The notes below the pieces were generated by a model. That model saw only the letters and a list, made by a program, of their open reading frames with translations. It was not told the DNA's origin and did not search any database. A stretch of DNA of 64,000 nucleotides, from the NCBI GenBank assembly GCA_032622095.1, contig CP136066.1, forward strand, positions 167,782,664-167,846,663. The letters run 5' to 3'. Made by a program: the position numbers and the translations under genes. The stretch is from Siphonodentalium dalli. Its lineage: Eukaryota; Mollusca; Scaphopoda; Gadilida; Siphonodentaliidae. The first letter of the stretch is position 1, and each line of letters opens with the position of its first letter. Positions 32,113 to 42,254 of the stretch are shown here, piece by piece.

Positions 32113-32218
32113 CAAGCCTTGAAATAGTGTGTCTGTCATTTGCAGAATGAGGTCCCCACTAAATTCACCCTCTGGGGACCTCATTCTGCAAATGACAGAC
32201 ACACTATTTCAAGGCTTG
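32113..32218. mobile_element. 106-bp perfect hairpin with 8-bp target duplication
   Basis: Arms CAAGCCTTGAAATAGTGTGT ... and its exact complement (ending ACACTATTTCAAGGCTTG) pair over at least 46 bp around a 14-base loop. GTGTGGAC is directly repeated at 32105-32112 and 32219-32226. A tiny foldback MITE with 8-bp duplication, the length used by hAT-type transposases. Confidence 0.85.
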
Positions 32219-32233
32219 GTGTGGACGTACCAA

Positions 32234-32535
32234 TACAGCGACTTACTGTGCTATATATAATATGTGTGCCTTACCAACTGGGGTCCCAACCCAACAGTTG
32301 AATGACAGTGCATGGGCTATTCGTATGGACCCTATAGATACAACAGACTCCCGGGACAATGTGGGGCTACCAGGAAATCGAGTTTGTAAACAAACACACG
32401 TTTGTCACCATGCTTAAACGATTTCGATATTTCGTGATGGCAAGATATTTGCAAATCCAAATAGAAGAAAGAGATTGTTTATTCCTGATTAATCAATGAA
32501 GATACCTATGAAACAGAAGATTTGTATATGTTTGG
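32234..32535. other. Non-coding, nothing recognised
   Basis: No recognised gene or repeat. Confidence 0.35.
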
Positions 32536-32955
32536 TTAACCTTTTCATGACGGGAGCTGCGCTGGCGCAACAATAAAGACCCTGTGCCAATGCATTCTCT
32601 TATATATGCCTCGCATATATAAGAGAATGCATTGGCCTAAGAATTTGTTATCATTTTTTTTATCAAATTTTCTTACATACTTATCAATTTTTTATCATTT
32701 ATATCATTATTTATCAATTTTTCTTACATTCTTTATCATTTCTTATTATTTTTTCTTACGTTCTTTAACAACTTTTATCATTTTTTATCATTTTTTACAT
32801 GTTTTAACAATTATAAAAAATAATATAAAACTGGTTAGGCCAATGCATTCTCTTATATATGCGAGGCGACCTATGGTCGACTCGCATATATAAGAGAATG
32901 CATTGGCACAGGGTTTTCGCAAACATTCAGGAAGCTTCCGTAATGCAAGGGTTAA
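32536..32955 (+). mobile_element. piggyBac-like MITE, family P, copy P3
   Basis: Complete: TTAACCTTTTCATGACGGGA on the left, GGAAGCTTCC and GCAAGGGTTAA on the right, bounded by TTAA. Hairpin 1 (shortened loop) lies at about 32585-32637 and hairpin 2 at about 32838-32906, with a T-rich spacer of TTATCATTT and TTTCTTACATTC words. TTAA plus CCC-starting ends are the signature of piggyBac-type transposons. Non-coding. Confidence 0.82.
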
Positions 32956-33214
32956 CTTTCTAGTTTGTTTTACAAATACCACAACACTGTGACGCTTTCA
33001 GTAACGAGGAGCAATGTGATCCTAATAATGACAGCATAAAATACCTTGACTTGCAGTTGGAAACATATAGGAGGAATCCCCCAATATTTAACTCGGTAGC
33101 CAAAACCCAGCAGTTCAGAAAAGTTTAGCGATATTTGTTAAGGCTTGTATGAAGATTCACGAAAACAAGGGATGACTCAACATGATTCGATTAACTATAC
33201 ACATGCTGACATTA
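32956..33214. other. Non-coding, nothing recognised
   Basis: Short stretch between two repeats, with no recognised feature. Confidence 0.35.
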
Positions 33215-33325
33215 CACATGTGATGATGGTGGTGATGATGCTGCAGATGATGATGCTGATGAGGATGAGGATGATGAGGATGATGATGATGATGACGACG
33301 ACGACGATGATGATGACGATAGGGA
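33215..33325. repeat. (GAT/GAC)n microsatellite
   Basis: Interrupted GATGAT and GACGAC triplet run; the associated open frames are simple-sequence artefacts. Confidence 0.93.
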
Positions 33326-33519
33326 TGTTGATGATATGTATATATCCATGTTCTGCATTAATTTTCAGCGTTGACAATTAAACCATAAAGCATAAGACCC
33401 TCTAGCACATCCATGCTTATCGACCACGTGGAAAAGTTCAAGCTATAACAACTGTGTTTTCTCCACAACGCATGCAATGCATTGGTCTAATCGCGGGAGA
33501 ACACAATGCGTATCTGACT

Positions 33520-33765
33520 GGTGCTTCCTGAAATTTTACGGAAACCCTGTGCCAATGCATTCTCTTATATATGCGAGTTTCCCATAGGGTGCCTCGCATA
33601 TAGAAGAGAATAAATTGGCCTAACAACATTTACCTTGACCTTGTAAGCCAGTGCATTCTCTTATATATATGAGGCTCCCTATGGGAGACTCGCATATATA
33701 AGAGAATGCACTGGCACGGGATCTTTAATGCTACACCAGCGCAGCTCCCGTCACGAAATGGTTAA
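33520..33765 (-). mobile_element. piggyBac-like MITE, family P, copy P4
   Basis: Minus-oriented. The left side keeps GCTTCCTGAAATTTTACGG but its TTAA end has decayed. It has two hairpins (CCAATGCATTCTCTTATATA and CCAGTGCATTCTCTTATATA) and a right end CAGCTCCCGTCACGAAATGG then TTAA. The spacer between hairpins is short (AACATTTACCTTGACCTTG), as in copies P6, P7 and P8. Confidence 0.8.
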
Positions 33766-34754
33766 GATAGGATATTGTATCGATTGAGTTGCGGACGGCA
33801 CAAGTATATAATTGAAAGTTTCAATTTCAACACTGAAAAAATTTCATTATTTTTTGCTTTTTCGGCGTTACCGTAAGAATTATCGCTTTTTAATTGCTGC
33901 ATGAATCTTGTCCATAAATTTAACACTAAACATATAAAACTTGTATTTTGAAGAAGAATTGAGCATTTATTTCAGTCAAAAATTACAACTCAGAGTATGA
34001 AGTGTTTGTAGTGATCTCGGAGGCACAAATGTGTGCTCAGTTCTACTTTTATATGGTTTGATGTTGAGTTGTGCAAGCACGTTTAACACCACCCAACAAT
34101 AAAAGAAGGATGTCGGTGGTTTCTACGTGCAGTGAAGTGATCTCATTGTGTAATTATCCCCGTGAGGTCTTTCCTCCACCAGTAAAACTGACAACGATGT
34201 GACATGACATAGCGGCTGAAACGGCGAAAAACCCCAAACATCTATGTCGGGGCGCCTCGCCCCTTCAATCCTAATACAAAACAGGTGAAAATGCTGGAAA
34301 AGGTTGGAAATATGTTGTAACAGATCTGTTGATTGAAAACCCAACCTCTGTCCGCTAATGGCTGCTATAATTCTGCAAAGCATGAAACAAAATCTCCCCT
34401 TATCAGGGATGTGAATAGAGGGTCTCCGTGGGGGGGGGGGGGGAGGTTTGGATATCCAACTTCACCCTTTGGATGGGAATTTTCCCGCTGGCATCTCAAG
34501 ATTGCATACTGTTAGAAGTTTCCAACCTGACACCCTTTAATATGATAGGAAATTTCCCATCTGATGAACATTTCACATAAGAAGTTGACCGAAATTAATA
34601 TATATAATTATGTTGGGATAAAATCCACAGTATAAAACCTTGTGTGTTTTGGTTTTGTGACGGGAAACTCTATAACAATGAACAAACACTGCAGAGAAAA
34701 TATTCTTTGTTAATTGTTCCTCAATAATCTACTTCACAGTAGGGGGTGGTCCCA
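33766..34754. other. Non-coding; contains a poly-G run
   Basis: A run of about 16 G lies at 34431-34443. Words such as TTTCCAACCTGACACC near 34520 also occur near 29800-30000. No gene recognised. Confidence 0.4.
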
Positions 34755-35540
34755 GCTCGAGATTTCATGCTTTTTTGAGTGACTCTTTGAGCCGATACTC
34801 ACAACAACATTGAATTAATTACCGGGAGATATTCCATGATTGTAAGCAATGCAAAACAAAATCGCTCTTAACCTCACTTAAATCGTACATTTCGAGTTGG
34901 GAGCTTCACCAACAGTGAACTACATTAATAAAGAACATACACTAAGAAATATATTACCTACACTGTTTTTTTCAATGTGATAAACTTCCCTGTCACAACA
35001 TCAAACAGTTAGTTCCCAGGTTTTTTAGTGGTGCAATAGAATATGATCTTAATGGTACGTTCATACGCTGGCAAGTTTGCACGGTATGTTTTTGCGGACA
35101 TTTCGTCATAGAAAACCACATGGTGCCATACTATGAACGGAAAGATGCACATAACATGCATCTTTACCAAAGCAAACGACATGAGAAGTAAAATTTATGT
35201 AGTTCCACTTGTAACGATGCTACTGTAATTTGCCTTCAATCACCTGTATGATTTATTCTTGCGAGATACATGTAATTGCATGCTATTTACAGGCAAATTC
35301 CGCTAGCATCGCTACATGTGGAACTATAGAGATTTTACTTCGCATGTGGTTAGCTGTGGTACAGTTGCATCTTATATGCTTGTTTCTTTTCATATTCTGA
35401 CACCATATCGTTTTCTACGACAAAATGCCTGCAAACCATACCGTGCAAACTTGCCAGCGTATGAACGTACCCTAAGGGTGTAGACACGCAGAGTAGAGAT
35501 TCATGACATGATCTAGGAATTCCACCCCTTGCCCCTCATC
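34755..35540 (+). repeat. Dispersed repeat V, copy 1, interrupted by a transposon
   Basis: Collinear with 50335-50660 (AACATTGAATTAATTA, CCGGGAGA, CCATGATTGT, GAGTTGGGA, CAGAGTAGAGATT). The copy is interrupted at 35053-35472 by a 420-bp element that the other copy lacks. Confidence 0.75.
35053..35472. mobile_element. Foldback MITE with perfect ~35-bp inverted ends
   Basis: GGTACGTTCATACGCTGGCA at the left (through GTATG) is the exact complement of the right end. TAA flanks both sides (35050-35052, 35473-35475). Dispersed repeat V copy 2 supplies an empty site. TAA duplication fits the PIF/Harbinger 3-bp target. Non-coding; a diverged right-half relative is at 31846-32233. Confidence 0.87.
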
Positions 35541-35887
35541 CCCATATAAGATAACACATTGGACTAAGAATAACTTTTTATAATTATTTATCAATTTTTC
35601 TTACATTCTTTAACATTTTTTATCATTTCTTATTATTTTTCTTACATTCTTTATAAATTTTTATCATTTTTTCTTATATTATTTAACAACTATCATTTTT
35701 TTATAATTATTTCTTACATTCTTTAATTTTGTTTTCATTTTTTCTTAACAATTTAAAAAAATAATATAATACTGGTTAGGCCAATGCATTCTCTTATATA
35801 TGCGAGGCGACCTATTGTCGACTCGCATATATAAGAGAATGCATTGGCACAGGGTTTTCGCAAACATGCGCCCTCATCCCCATATAA
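35533..35887 (+). mobile_element. Family P copy P5 between 17-bp direct repeats
   Basis: Hairpin 2 is intact (GGCCAATGCATTCTCTTATA ... GCATTGGCACAGGGTTTTCG), as is the T-rich spacer of TTTCTTACATTC words. Hairpin 1 is reduced to ACATTGGACTAAG. Both TTAA ends are missing. Instead CCCTCATCCCCATATAA occurs directly repeated at 35533-35549 and 35871-35887. Confidence 0.78.
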
Positions 35888-36048
35888 CCAGCACAAAGCT
35901 CCCTTCTATCAGTGACGCGAATCATTTTTATATCATGATATTTATTCAGTCATTCCTGTCTGGCGCTTGAAGAAACATTGGGCTCACTTCGGTCTTTCGT
36001 CTTCCGTCTTTGTTGGGAGTCATCGATAAAAATAGATACGAGCAAAGG

Positions 36049-36139
36049 ATGCGTATGATGTTACTGCAGCCATACCGTGATAATGTGGTTCTAAGCAAAC
36101 CTTCGCTCTACACGAAATTCTTCATTGAGAAGAAAAAAG
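36049..36139 (+). CDS. Candidate first coding exon, unrecognised
   Basis: ATG at 36049 opens 30 codons (MRMMLLQPYRDNVV and onward, ending KFFIEKKK) up to a strong donor AAAAAAG/GTAAGAGT (GT at 36140-36141), leaving phase 1. Less AT-rich and more codon-like than its surroundings. No domain is recognisable. The phase would allow splicing to the ankyrin exon at 46989 as an alternative first exon, but not to 41518, where a stop would follow. Low confidence. Confidence 0.28.
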
Positions 36140-36249
36140 GTAAGAGTTATTCGAAGAGCAACTTGTGGTTCCTGAATACATTTGTCTGAGAATCCTGTTC
36201 TCATACAAACAACTACTGTTATCCTTTCCATCATTTCCGCCCGGGAGCC

Positions 36250-37445
36250 GCAATCGACTTCAAGATAGAGTTCTCTCTCTTGCCTCGCTGTTTCGGATAA
36301 TATCGTAAAGACACGATCTTATATTATAACGCACTCGTTCCCCCCTCTGCCACTAATTACACGCCTTACCTATAATATATAACGTCTGCTATACACCAAA
36401 ATACTCGGAGGGTATTACCCAACCCACGTGAATCCTGAATACCAGTTAACAGAGATAGGTGTTACCCCTACCCCCATGCATCCTGAATACCAGTTAACAG
36501 AGAGGGGTGTCAACCACGTTCCACATGAATCCGGAATACCAGTTAACACGTAGAGAGGGTGTCAACCTCTACCCCATGAATCCGGAATAGCAGTTAACAT
36601 AGAGGGGTGTCACCCATACCCACATGCATCCTGAATACCAGTTAACAGAGAGGAGTGTCGACCCCTACCCCCACGAATCCTGAATACCAGTTAACATATA
36701 GAGAAGGGTGTCACCGGCCCATACCCCCATGAATCCCGAATAACAGAGAGGGTTGTCACCTCTACCCCCATGAATCCCGAATACCAGTTAACATGTAGAG
36801 GGGGTGTCACCCATACCCGCATGAATCCTGAATACCAGTTAACATGCAGGGAGGGGTGTCACCGGCCCCTACCCCCATGAATCCCGAATAACAGAGAGTG
36901 TTGTCCACTCTACCCCCATGAATCCCGAATACCAGTTAACATGTAGGGAGTGTTGTCACACATACCCGCATGAATCCTGAATAACAGTTAACATGTATAG
37001 GGGGTGTCACCCCTACCCGCATGAATCCTGAATACCAGTTAACATGTAGAGAAGGGTCTCCCCCTACCCCCATGAATCCAGAATAACAGAGAGTGTTGTC
37101 ACCTCTACCCAATGAATCCTGAATACCAGTTAACATGTAGGGAGGGGTGTCACACATACCCCCGTGAATCCTGAATACCAGCTAACATGTAGAGAGGGGT
37201 GTCACACCTACCCCCATGAATGACAGTTAACAGAGAGGGGTGAATCCCGTACCCGTTAAGAACATATAGAATGCAAGTCATGGTTATTTCACACTAATAT
37301 GATTAATGTCATACAGTTGCTGAAGTAAAGTCCATAACTTCAACATATCAAGATGTATGAGACCTCAAAATATTTCATTTTGGGTGAATTTTTTTTATCA
37401 AAATGTGAACAAGTTGATGCTATAAACGCTGTGTAGCAGTGTTAT
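36250..37445 (-). repeat. Minisatellite array A2, inverted relative to A1
   Basis: The same unit as A1 in reverse complement (CATGAATCCTGAATACCAGT, TAACA, GGGTGTCACC) spans about 36415-37250. The flanks correspond: TGCTATACACCAAAATACTC and GAGGGTATTACCC at the left, GAACATATAGAATGCAAGTC and GTTGATGCTATAAACGCTG at the right. An additional upstream block (CGACTTCAAGATAGAGTTCT) is shared with A3. Confidence 0.88.
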
Positions 37446-37469
37446 TGTTTAATCATGAATACCGGTGTT

Positions 37470-37985
37470 TGAGGCACAATAGACTTCAAGATAGAGTTCT
37501 CTTTCTTGGCTAGCTGATTCGGGTGACATCGCAAACACACGACCGTTTTTTATGACCCACGCGTTGCCCTCTACCACTAACTACATGCCGTACATATAAT
37601 AACGCCTACAATACTACATCAAGGAACTCTGAGTGTATAACCCCAACCCACATGAATCCTGAGTACCACTTAACATGTAAAAAGGGCTGTCACCCCTTCC
37701 CCTGGCCATGAATCCTAGTTAACAGAGATTAAGGGTGAATCGTGCGTACCAATTAAGAACATATAGAATACAAGTCTTGGTTATTTTTCACACTAATATG
37801 ATTATGTTCATACAGTTGCTGAAGTAATGTCCATAACTTCAACACATCAAGATGTATGAGACCTCAAAAAATGTCATTTTGGCTAAGAAATAATCAAAAT
37901 GTGAACAATTTGATGCTATAAAAGATGTGTAGCAGGCTTGTTGTTTAATCCAGAATACCGGCTAAATGGGCATATATCTGTATAA
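37470..37985 (-). repeat. Minisatellite unit A3, short-array copy of A2
   Basis: Collinear with A2 from GACTTCAAGATAGAGTTCTC through ATACTACATCAAGGAACTC, only about two minisatellite units (37640-37735), then GAACATATAGAATACAAGTC and TTTGATGCTATAAAAGATG. Probably a tandem duplicate of the A2 unit with a contracted array. Confidence 0.82.
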
Positions 37986-38689
37986 TCTTTTTTATCACAT
38001 GATTAGCACTATTTTCCTATGTAATATTCGAGCGTAATAGACACGTGTAATATCGTCGCGTGCAATGACGTCACGCTGCTCTTTGGGACAAAGTTATCTG
38101 TCTGTCAATTATTGTTGTTTTCGACCATGTGATAAAAAGTATCTCAAACTCGTTCTATTTTATACGTAATTTATCAACCTGTGTTATCATGTGGGTAATT
38201 CCAATGAGAGGGCACTTGATAGGTCTAAGAGGTGTTATTATCTCTTACAATTATATATATAGATATATATTACTGTGCACATGTTATTCTAAACTGTGAA
38301 ATATAATATTAATATCAAATTATGAACATTTTCTCAAGAATATACCAATAGTATATAGCATAATGATTGTATTATTATTATTATTATTATTTAATTCAGG
38401 CAGGATTGCCTATAGAAATATCATAAATAAATACAACAATAAATTAAAATAAAACACAAATTATGTATATAAAAGACTATTCCAGTGTTGAATCAGTTTT
38501 GAGGATGTAATGAGACTGAAATAGCATATTGCTTTGACGATTGTATTGTCACTGTCAGTTACTCTCTCGCGAAACCCGAAAACTGTCTTTCTTCTCACCT
38601 CCGTTAACGACCTTACTCCATCGAACGCGAACATTCCACTCGCACTACAACCCCTACTGTAACCCATCAGTATTACTTCGATAATATCC
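37986..38689. other. Non-coding; (ATT)n microsatellite
   Basis: A short (ATT)n run lies at 38370-38391. No gene or shared repeat recognised in the rest. Confidence 0.45.
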
Positions 38690-39088
38690 ACAAAACACAC
38701 TTTGTTTTGTTTTATATATACAGCACGTAGATAGTGAGCGATAAGCAAAACACTCAAGACCGTGACATTTTTTTTAGGAGAGTGATTCACGGTGACCCAT
38801 TCAACACCGAAATCTTGAGAGGCGAGTATATAGTAGCAACAGCTATATCGGTCCGTTGTAAACAACTTGGTGGTATTTCTAAACAAAATGAATTTACTGG
38901 GGTCTCTCCGGTGTTGAGTGTTTTGCTTATCACATACTCTTTGCGTACTGTTTGTTTACATAACATGGCATTTGTTCCCATAACACAGAGTACTAACATG
39001 ACAATAACATGCAATTTACGCGTTACTTATGAGTGGTATAAGAACAAAAATTGTCTATAATATATTATTATTTCTGTTTATGGTGCTT
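38690..39088 (+). repeat. Dispersed repeat Q, copy 2
   Basis: Forward copy of 3425-3790, with GTAGATAGTGAGCGATAAGC, GTGATTCACGGTGACCCATT, TACTGTTTGTTTACATAACA and GGTATAAGAACAAAAATTGT. It is interrupted by MITE M5 and resumes after 39485 with CAATACCCACCGCCAACG. Confidence 0.72.
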
Positions 39089-39485
39089 TTAAAGGTACAC
39101 AATCCGATTCGATGGTCCGCAAATCACCATATTCCAACAACAACAACAACATTTCTTGAAATGCCGCTTCATTTATCAGAATCGATTAATTGCCAAAAAT
39201 AATGATAACCACAGTCAACTATAGTATAAACTTGCCCAAAAAGTCTTATATATCACCATTTTGTTCAACGAAATTTGGTATCGAGAGTATATCGGTCGGC
39301 ATTCGTCGAATATTTGCCAGACCGCCAAATATTCGAGGTGGAGAAAATAACAGATTTAAAAACTCGAAATCTGATCACTCTGAGTTTTGATGGGTGGGTT
39401 CCTCGACTCAAAATCTAATATTTTTTTCCCGCGAAACCGAATAAATAGTAATGCAGGGGAGTTAAATCGGATTATGCATCATTAA
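39089..39485 (-). mobile_element. MITE family M, copy 5, with provable insertion site
   Basis: TTAAAGGTACACAATCCGAT on the left, AATCGGATTATGCATCATTAA on the right. The flanking Q repeat is uninterrupted at 57150-57330, so this element inserted there; TTAA borders both ends. Confidence 0.87.
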
Positions 39486-39534
39486 TGGATGTGACTATAT
39501 TATTAACAATACCCACCGCCAACGCTTTCCAAGT

Positions 39535-41160
39535 CCTCTACAAAATGGCTTCCAAACTGGTATCAGTTGCTCTATGACTTCCAATGTTCTTCAATAAACG
39601 ATAAGCTATGCGGCCGACATGGGATCACGAGCATACGTCTCTTTTCTTGATAGCCAGAAAGCTTTTGATAAAGTTTGGCATTCTGGGCTGCTAGTCAAGC
39701 TACACGACACTGGCTTCCGTGGAAAAATTCTGCGCATAATACTCAACATGCACCAGGACTGTACTATTAGAGTGATCGCGAATGGTTATATATGTTTGAC
39801 TCTCTTGTAATCTCGCAAGGAACTCCCCAGGGAGCCGTTACGTCTCATTTCTTCTACTTGGTGTACATCAATGATCTTCTACTCCAGCTTACCCAACATG
39901 TACATGGTGCAAATATTTCCAATATACAATGTTCATGTCCGACCACTGCCGACGATATCGCGATAATTTCCATGACTAAAACGGGACTCGATAGTATGCT
40001 GACAATGTGTCATGAATAAAGCACCAGATGGCGTTTCAACTTCTCCAGCATAAAAAGTCAAGTAGTTGTTTTCAACGAATCTCCACAGCAGCACACTGTA
40101 GCCAACCGTTCGTGGACTCTCGGTAATGAGACCATCTCAGAATCCAAAGAGTGCGTCCACCTTGGTATAATTCAAGGAAAATTCCACTGTGACATTACTC
40201 GTGCTAATGCTATGGCAGATAAGATGAGGAAAACATATTCCTCTCTAGTCGGGCGACGCATGACCAACGCATACTACTAGAATGTCGAAACTTCTATCAT
40301 CAGTTGTTTTGCCAAGGTCGTTATATACGGTTGCGAGCTGTTATCTATTCGCGGCGCATTTGTCCTAAGTACATTGGAAAGATCATTCAGAACTTGTGTC
40401 AAGCATACTCATGCAGTCAATCCCGACGCGTACAAGAACACATGTTGCTACCGGACTGCTTGGTCTATTGCCTATATGGAGAGAGAAATCGCGATAAAGA
40501 AGTTATGCTTTCTCGGAAACATAGTTCTACTGCCTCCGAACCACCAAATTCCTCTAAATATATTTGTATATAAGACGTTTCAGCACACTCTTTTCGGGCG
40601 CAGCGCCTCTGGATTCACTGCAGACAATGTTCCGATTCTCAACAAGTATGGTTGATGCAGTATCTCCTGGATTTCCTAGACTCAGGTGTATTCCCCAGCA
40701 AAACACAATGGCAATCAATTATCAAAGCGCGTGTCTGTGATTGTTAATTCGAAGAATGGCATACTTCTGTGTCTCAGGATAGTGAACTAACTTGATTTTA
40801 CTTAAGTCACCCGAACCCAAGAACCCCGTGGGTGATATGGCAAATTATTCCATCCAATCGCCATCGCGAACGTGAACTCAGACATCTCGCTCTGTTAGTA
40901 AACAAAACAACGTACTGTAATAATATAGTGTGCCAGATGTGCGGCGTTATTTATCAGAATGAACTCCTGCATGCCCTGTTCATATGCCAGTCACCAATGT
41001 CTGTGTTCCTTCGTGGTAGACACTGGGAATCTATCATCAATCGTTACGGTGTTCATAGCTACCTATTTTTAAGTTCACTGTCAGAGGATCAACTCGTTTC
41101 ATTCAGTCTAGGAAAGACGACTTCATGTATAGACCCAGATCTTATTCCATATATGTAAAC
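39535..41160 (+). pseudogene. Broken LINE reverse transcriptase with zinc knuckle
   Basis: Begins at NGFQTGISCSMTSNVLQ (stop after), then SRAYVSFLDSQKAFDKVWHS and GLLVKLHDTGFRGKILRI. A frameshift leads to SQGTPQGAVTSHFFYLVYIN and TADDIAIISMT, where ADD marks the catalytic site. Further pieces are SIKSQVVVF, CVHLGIIQGKFH, AKVVIYGCELLS and a C-terminal CQMCGVIYQNELLHALFIC (C-x2-C-x9-H-x4-C) at 40937-40993. Several stops and frameshifts break it. It differs in motif style from the other LINEs here. Immediately downstream, within 360 bp, begins the ankyrin-SOCS gene. Confidence 0.87.
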
Positions 41161-41517
41161 TTATTAGAGATACGATGGTGCTCTTCAAACTGTTTATACT
41201 GTATATAGTTGATGTACCCATATTGTTCATTGTTCCTACAACACTTGTGTATTATCTATATGGCGTCTGTTTATATTACCTGAATACCCCTTTAGTTTAA
41301 ACAATATTTATTATTTTCAAGCACCACACACACATATAATCATGGATGAATGAAGTGGGGATTGGTGGAGAGAAATAAAGAGAATAGAATATCCCTTTAT
41401 AGATGAAGAATGTGCCATTCCTATTTTTATACTTTTATAACTGGGTGTGAGAATCAATTAAGTAAAGAATAGGTAAATTAGTGGAAGTGGGCCAACCATC
41501 TGCATTTCTCATTTCAG
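41161..41517. other. Upstream flank of the + strand ankyrin gene
   Basis: Contains the likely 3' UTR of the dead LINE and an AT-rich stretch. The last bases (CTGCATTTCTCATTTCAG) look like a splice acceptor, so a 5' UTR or earlier exon may join at 41518. Confidence 0.4.
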
Positions 41518-41518
41518 G

Positions 41519-41561
41519 ATGAATATGCGACGCAACCTTCTATTGGATGCAGCGAAGGAAG
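41519..41561 (+). CDS. Ankyrin-SOCS protein 1, first coding exon
   Basis: ATG at 41519 gives MNMRRNLLLDAAKE plus one base, then a consensus donor (GAAG/GTGAGTATA, GT at 41562). Joined to 46989 the split codon becomes GGA, and the helix reads LLLDAAKEGNLMKCNELL, a normal ankyrin first helix. The paralogue on the other strand has its intron at the equivalent residue and phase. The base before the ATG follows a good acceptor (TTTCTCATTTCAG), so the exon may begin at 41518 with 5' UTR or an extra exon upstream. MITE M6 starts 16 bp after the donor. Confidence 0.72.
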
Positions 41562-41577
41562 GTGAGTATAAAGACAT

Positions 41578-42010
41578 TTAAAGGTACTCAATCCGATCAG
41601 AGGGTCCTATATTACTATGTCTTTGGCTTTGGGGGTAAACAATAATTGATTCGAGTCGAGGAACCTACCAATCAAAGCTCAGGGTGATCAGATATCGATA
41701 TTTGAAGTTTTGTTATTTCTATTCTTTCTGTCCCAGAATACGGTCAAAATTGCGTTATTATTACCACTTGATTTTAGAGTTATCCATCCTTGTCTGTTTG
41801 AATGGTGTTTCTGGTGTACACATCTCGAGCAAATTACGAAGTTAGGGGCAATTATTAGTACTCATCTCGAGAAAACAACAAATTTAAAAAATCAATATCT
41901 AATTCTGAGCTTTGTTTGATGGGTTCCTCGACTCGAATCAAATATTGTTTACCCCCCAAAGCCAAAGAAATAGTAATTTAGGAGCGTCTGATCGGATTGA
42001 GTACCTTTAA
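41578..42010. mobile_element. MITE family M, copy 6 (foldback form)
   Basis: TTAAAGGTACTCAATCCGAT and ATCGGATTGAGTACCTTTAA are exact inverted ends. Here the left half is repeated inverted as the right half (CTTTGGCTTTGGGGG / CCCCCCAAAGCCAAAG), so the arms exceed 100 bp. Lies at the very start of the ankyrin gene intron. Confidence 0.87.
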
Positions 42011-42209
42011 CCCGTTCACGTCGGGAGCTGTGCTGGTGCAGCATTATATATCCTGTGCCAGTACCAGGGCATTCTCTTATATATGCGAGTCTAGCATATG
42101 GTGTTTCGCATATATAAGAGCATTCACTTGCTTGCAAGGTCAGTGTAAATATTGTTAGGCCAATGCATTGTTTTATATATCGATGCATGCTCCCTATATA
42201 TGGGAGACT

Positions 42210-42254
<45 letters not shown>

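Larger units (their letters stand above)
31846..32233 (+). mobile_element. Relative of the 35053 foldback, right part, with internal expansion
   Basis: Matches the right half of the element at 35053-35472 (GTGGAACTA, GTACAG, TTCTGRCA, CTACGAC, AATGCCTG, GCAAACTTGC) and ends GGACGTACC. Within it a 35-bp unit (GCTGTTGTACAGATGTATTT and onward) is repeated exactly four times at 31890-32029, where the 35053 element has one diverged unit. A hairpin insertion interrupts its terminal repeat at 32113-32218. Confidence 0.72.

Noticed and set aside
38461-38886. 141-codon minus-strand open frame
   Set aside because: Overlaps dispersed repeat Q (homologous to 3425-3790) and has no domain-like composition.
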